Positions 12,415 to 14,882 of a stretch of DNA of 14,882 nucleotides are shown here, one piece after another. The notes beneath the pieces are model-generated. The model worked only from the letters and a program-made list of their open reading frames with translations. It did not search any database and had not been told where the DNA came from. Positions within the stretch are counted from its first letter, which is position 1. The number at the start of each line of letters is the position of its first letter. Location: contig CAUAFT010000025.1 in NCBI GenBank assembly GCA_958428365.1, forward strand, positions 1-14,882, given 5' to 3'. This DNA is from an uncultured Lachnospiraceae bacterium. GTDB lineage: Bacteria > Bacillota > Clostridia > Lachnospirales > Lachnospiraceae. The translations under genes were made by a program, and so were the position numbers.

Positions 12415-14100
12415 TCACTCTTTCTTTTTATATGGTTCAATATAAGTATCACAGAAATGATCGTAGGAACACGGTCTTCCGAAATAATACCCCTGTATAT
12501 AATCCGGTTTCAGCCGATTGATATTGTTCAGTTCATTGTCCGTCTCAATCCCCTCAATGCAAAGTTTCAGATTGACACTGCGCACCATATCCACAATATG
12601 CTCCAACAGGTTGTACTCATATTCACTGTGCAGCGCCTTATTCGTAAAAGACCGGTCAATCTTAATAATGTTCGGGCTAAGATCATAGAGATAATGGAAA
12701 TTGGAATAACCTGTTCCAAAATCATCCAGCGCAAGGGTGATCCCATGCTTACGGAGACGGTTCCAAAGGTCGATACAACGACAATTCGACTCCAAAAATC
12801 CGCTCTCGGTCAGCTCCACGATAACATCCTGAGGCTTCAGCCCATACTCCTTCACACAGGTAAGCACCTCGGTCAGGATCGGACTCTTCATAACCTGAAC
12901 GTAGGAAACGTTCACGCTGATCTTAAAATCAGGAATATATTTCTGCCATTCCCGACACACGGAAAAGGCCCTGTGTAAGACCCATTTTCCCACCGGAATG
13001 ATCAGCCCCGTCTCCTCCAGGATTGGAATAAATTCTACCGGGGACACCGCTCCCGTATTCTCCGAATGAAAACGAAGCAATGTCTCCGCCCCGATCAGCT
13101 CATTTCCGGTTGGATTCACAATGGGTTGAAAATGTGTCTCAAATCCACGGAAATCATGGTGTACGGAGTGGCGCAGTTCTCTCACCAGTTCTTTTTTCCG
13201 CAAAAACTTCTGGTAATCATCACTCTCAAAAATATAGCAGCGATTCTTTCCGTTCCGTTTTGCCTCGCTCAAAGCAAACTCCGATAACTTCATCAGGTTA
13301 TCAAAAGAGGTATCCTCCATGTTTGCATTTTTCAGCACACCGCCGGAAATCGTGTAGACTGCCTCATAGCGGTTTCTTTCAATAAAATCGTCAATTTCCT
13401 GCCGAATCTTTTTATACAGGTCGTGAGCTTCCTCCACCGTTCCACCCAGGAAGTCCACAACGGCAAATTCGTCTGCCACCAGCCGGTAAAGCTGCTGTCC
13501 CGGCAAGATACAGGACGCAATACAATTCGCTGTCTCCCGCAGGATCATATCCCCGTAGGATATTCCCAGATTCTCGTTGATATCCTTAAAGTCATCGATC
13601 CCAATGCGCAGTATGAAACCGTCCGGGAAAATTCCTCCCAGCGTCTGAAGGTGGCTGCGCAGACTGGATTCTCCCAGAAGACCGCTGACATTATCCGCCT
13701 TCTGTTTCGCTCCGATCTCATTGATACATCCGATCATAATTGCCGGATTTCCCTCGCTGTCACAGATGGAACGACCGCGGCAGTTGATCCAGATCGGTTC
13801 TCCGTCCAGTCCCAGCCAACGGTACTGCAGGTTATGAAAACGCTTAACCCCCTTCGCCATCATATCCAGATCTTTTACCAACATGTCCAGATCATCAGGA
13901 TGAACGAACTTTTCATGATTTTTCGCCACATCATGAAATTCATTATCCGGCAGACAGAATCTCTCTTTTGCGTGAGGCGAAATAAAATAGTAATCTTTTT
14001 TTAAATCATAGACATAAAGAAAATCATCCATGCATGGATACAATAAATCCACCATTTCACATAACTGCTCTACTGTGATCTGACAGTCTTTTCCATCCAT
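12415..14100 (-). CDS. PAS-GGDEF-EAL protein, probable c-di-GMP phosphodiesterase
   Basis: The 561-residue soluble protein has an N-terminal PAS domain (about 15-135), a GGDEF domain (about 160-295) and an EAL domain (about 305-555). The GGDEF signature is replaced by VADEF (208-212), so cyclase activity is unlikely and the domain may bind GTP or be structural. The EAL active site looks complete: E339 in AETLLRF, N397 in NVS, E429 in ELTES, D459/D460 in LDDFGTGYS, K480 in KID, E516 in EGIET and Q536 in QGYYFGRP. It should hydrolyse cyclic di-GMP under control of a PAS signal. No membrane segment is seen. The ribosome site AGGAGGT is 7 bases from the ATG, and a near-consensus promoter precedes it at 14161-14189. 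Confidence 0.93.
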   Translation of the reverse strand: MDGKDCQITVEQLCEMVDLLYPCMDDFLYVYDLKKDYYFISPHAKERFCLPDNEFHDVAKNHEKFVHPDDLDMLVKDLDMMAKGVKRFHNLQYRWLGLDGEPIWINCRGRSICDSEGNPAIMIGCINEIGAKQKADNVSGLLGESSLRSHLQTLGGIFPDGFILRIGIDDFKDINENLGISYGDMILRETANCIASCILPGQQLYRLVADEFAVVDFLGGTVEEAHDLYKKIRQEIDDFIERNRYEAVYTISGGVLKNANMEDTSFDNLMKLSEFALSEAKRNGKNRCYIFESDDYQKFLRKKELVRELRHSVHHDFRGFETHFQPIVNPTGNELIGAETLLRFHSENTGAVSPVEFIPILEETGLIIPVGKWVLHRAFSVCREWQKYIPDFKISVNVSYVQVMKSPILTEVLTCVKEYGLKPQDVIVELTESGFLESNCRCIDLWNRLRKHGITLALDDFGTGYSNFHYLYDLSPNIIKIDRSFTNKALHSEYEYNLLEHIVDMVRSVNLKLCIEGIETDNELNNINRLKPDYIQGYYFGRPCSYDHFCDTYIEPYKKKE

Positions 14101-14160
14101 ATCATTTACCTCCTGAATCTCTTCTTCTGTTCTTCTAAATACGGACTCCTTATCATTCCT

Positions 14161-14189
14161 ATTATATTAACATTTCAGGGTATCGTCAA
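14161..14189 (-). promoter_or_regulatory. Sigma-A promoter of the GGDEF-EAL gene
   Basis: On the minus strand the -35 is TTGACG (14184-14189), the spacer 17 bases and the -10 a perfect TATAAT (14161-14166). The predicted start near 14154 gives a leader of about 54 bases. The -35 box directly abuts the stop codon of the chemotaxis-type gene (14190-14192). No terminator separates the two genes, so read-through is also possible. Confidence 0.82.
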
Positions 14190-14849
14190 TCATTTAAAGC
14201 GAATCATTTCTGTTTTTAAATTCCTGGAAACCTCTGTCAGATCCTCCACTTTTCCGGAAAATTCTTCCACCAGTCTGCGCTCCTTATTCAAAGCCTCATA
14301 AATCTCCTGGGAACTGTCCACCGTATTCCTGGAAATATTGGCGATCTGCTCTGTGGAGGATACCACCTCCCGGCTCAGCTGCTTCATGCCGTCGATCAAC
14401 GGTTCCATACGGCTGATGTCCTCCGAGATCCTTACGGAAGACTGGTTTAGCTCTGCAAAAGAGTCTCCCACCTGTTCAATAAAACGGATCTGTTCTCTGA
14501 ATTTCTCATAGATCTGTTCCATCATCTCCACCGTACTCTCGGTCTCGCTTCGGATTCCATCCAGTATGGACGCCACATCCATGGAAGCATTTCCCGAACT
14601 CTCCGCCAGCTTGCCGATCTCATCCGCAACCACGCTGAATCCCTTTCCGTGTTCCCCTGCCCTGGCGGCTTCAATAGAGGCATTCAGCGCCAGAAGGGAG
14701 GTCTGCTCTGAGATATTGTTGATGGTATTCATGATCTCGCTAATATGTCTGGTCTTTTCATCCAGCGCCCGGATGATCTCTTGGATGTTGTCAATATTCT
14801 TCAACATCTTCTGGTTATTTTCCTGTAAAAATTCCAGTTGATATTTCAC
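14190..14849 (-). CDS. Methyl-accepting chemotaxis signalling domain, 5'-truncated or disrupted
   Basis: The 219 residues are coiled-coil helix carrying the highly conserved MCP hairpin tip (about 46-82, SEQTSLLALNASIEAARAGEHGKGFSVVADEIGKLA region). This is the part that contacts CheA and CheW. After the tip the descending arm runs about 150 residues, but only about 60 precede it, so about 90 residues of the ascending arm and any sensor, HAMP and membrane parts are missing. The frame opens with a GTG at 14847-14849 without a visible ribosome site. A TAA stands in the same frame at 14874-14876. The codons between (QLLNFLKYVKYQLEF) still read like coiled coil, suggesting a nonsense mutation or frameshift rather than a true start. 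The window ends 6 bases beyond the stop, so a soluble short receptor cannot be excluded. Confidence 0.7.
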   Translation of the reverse strand: MKYQLEFLQENNQKMLKNIDNIQEIIRALDEKTRHISEIMNTINNISEQTSLLALNASIEAARAGEHGKGFSVVADEIGKLAESSGNASMDVASILDGIRSETESTVEMMEQIYEKFREQIRFIEQVGDSFAELNQSSVRISEDISRMEPLIDGMKQLSREVVSSTEQIANISRNTVDSSQEIYEALNKERRLVEEFSGKVEDLTEVSRNLKTEMIRFK

Positions 14850-14882
14850 ATATTTTAGGAAATTTAATAACTGTTATATTTG

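Overview
The window looks like a chromosomal segment of a Gram-positive clostridium, most likely a member of the Lachnospiraceae. The grounds are moderate GC, strong AGGAGG-type ribosome binding sites, textbook sigma-A promoters, T-tailed hairpin terminators, a transketolase split into two genes, and a LysM / DUF5711 / CvpA envelope cluster of the kind seen in that family. The species cannot be named from sequence alone.

Left to right: (1) Bases 1-168 hold an outward-facing promoter near the left edge, followed by the terminator of the first operon. (2) 169-3442, minus strand: three envelope genes read right to left. They are a membrane protein with a C-terminal LysM domain, a DUF5711 propeller-like membrane-anchored protein with its own promoter, and a CvpA-family membrane protein. 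(3) 3606-9080, minus strand: six tightly spaced genes, 6-phosphofructokinase, dnaX, ybaB/ebfC, recR and the two halves of transketolase. They appear to form one operon from a promoter at 9150-9178 to a hairpin terminator at 3553-3582. It joins the conserved dnaX-ybaB-recR replication/repair block to sugar-phosphate metabolism. (4) 9188-9637, plus strand: a back-to-back promoter, about 200 bases of highly foldable non-coding sequence with two copies of a 31-base hairpin repeat, then a tRNA-Ser(CGA) gene and a small terminator. (5) 9740-12265, plus strand: a hybrid sensor histidine kinase with its own promoter. It converges on (6) 12415-14100, minus strand, a PAS-GGDEF-EAL protein with a degenerate GGDEF motif and an apparently complete EAL active site. 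A strong bidirectional terminator separates them. (7) 14190 to the right edge, minus strand: a methyl-accepting chemotaxis signalling domain that lacks most of its N-terminal part and has an in-frame stop just upstream.

Most of the window is ordinary core genome. The parts worth a second look are the structured repeat element between the divergent promoters and tRNA-Ser, the LysM protein's N-terminal domain (which resembles a metal-less JAMM/MPN fold), the mixed metabolic/replication operon, the unusual phosphofructokinase active-site residues, and the signalling genes with degenerate or truncated domains. No CRISPR array, transposase, phage gene or toxin-antitoxin pair was found.
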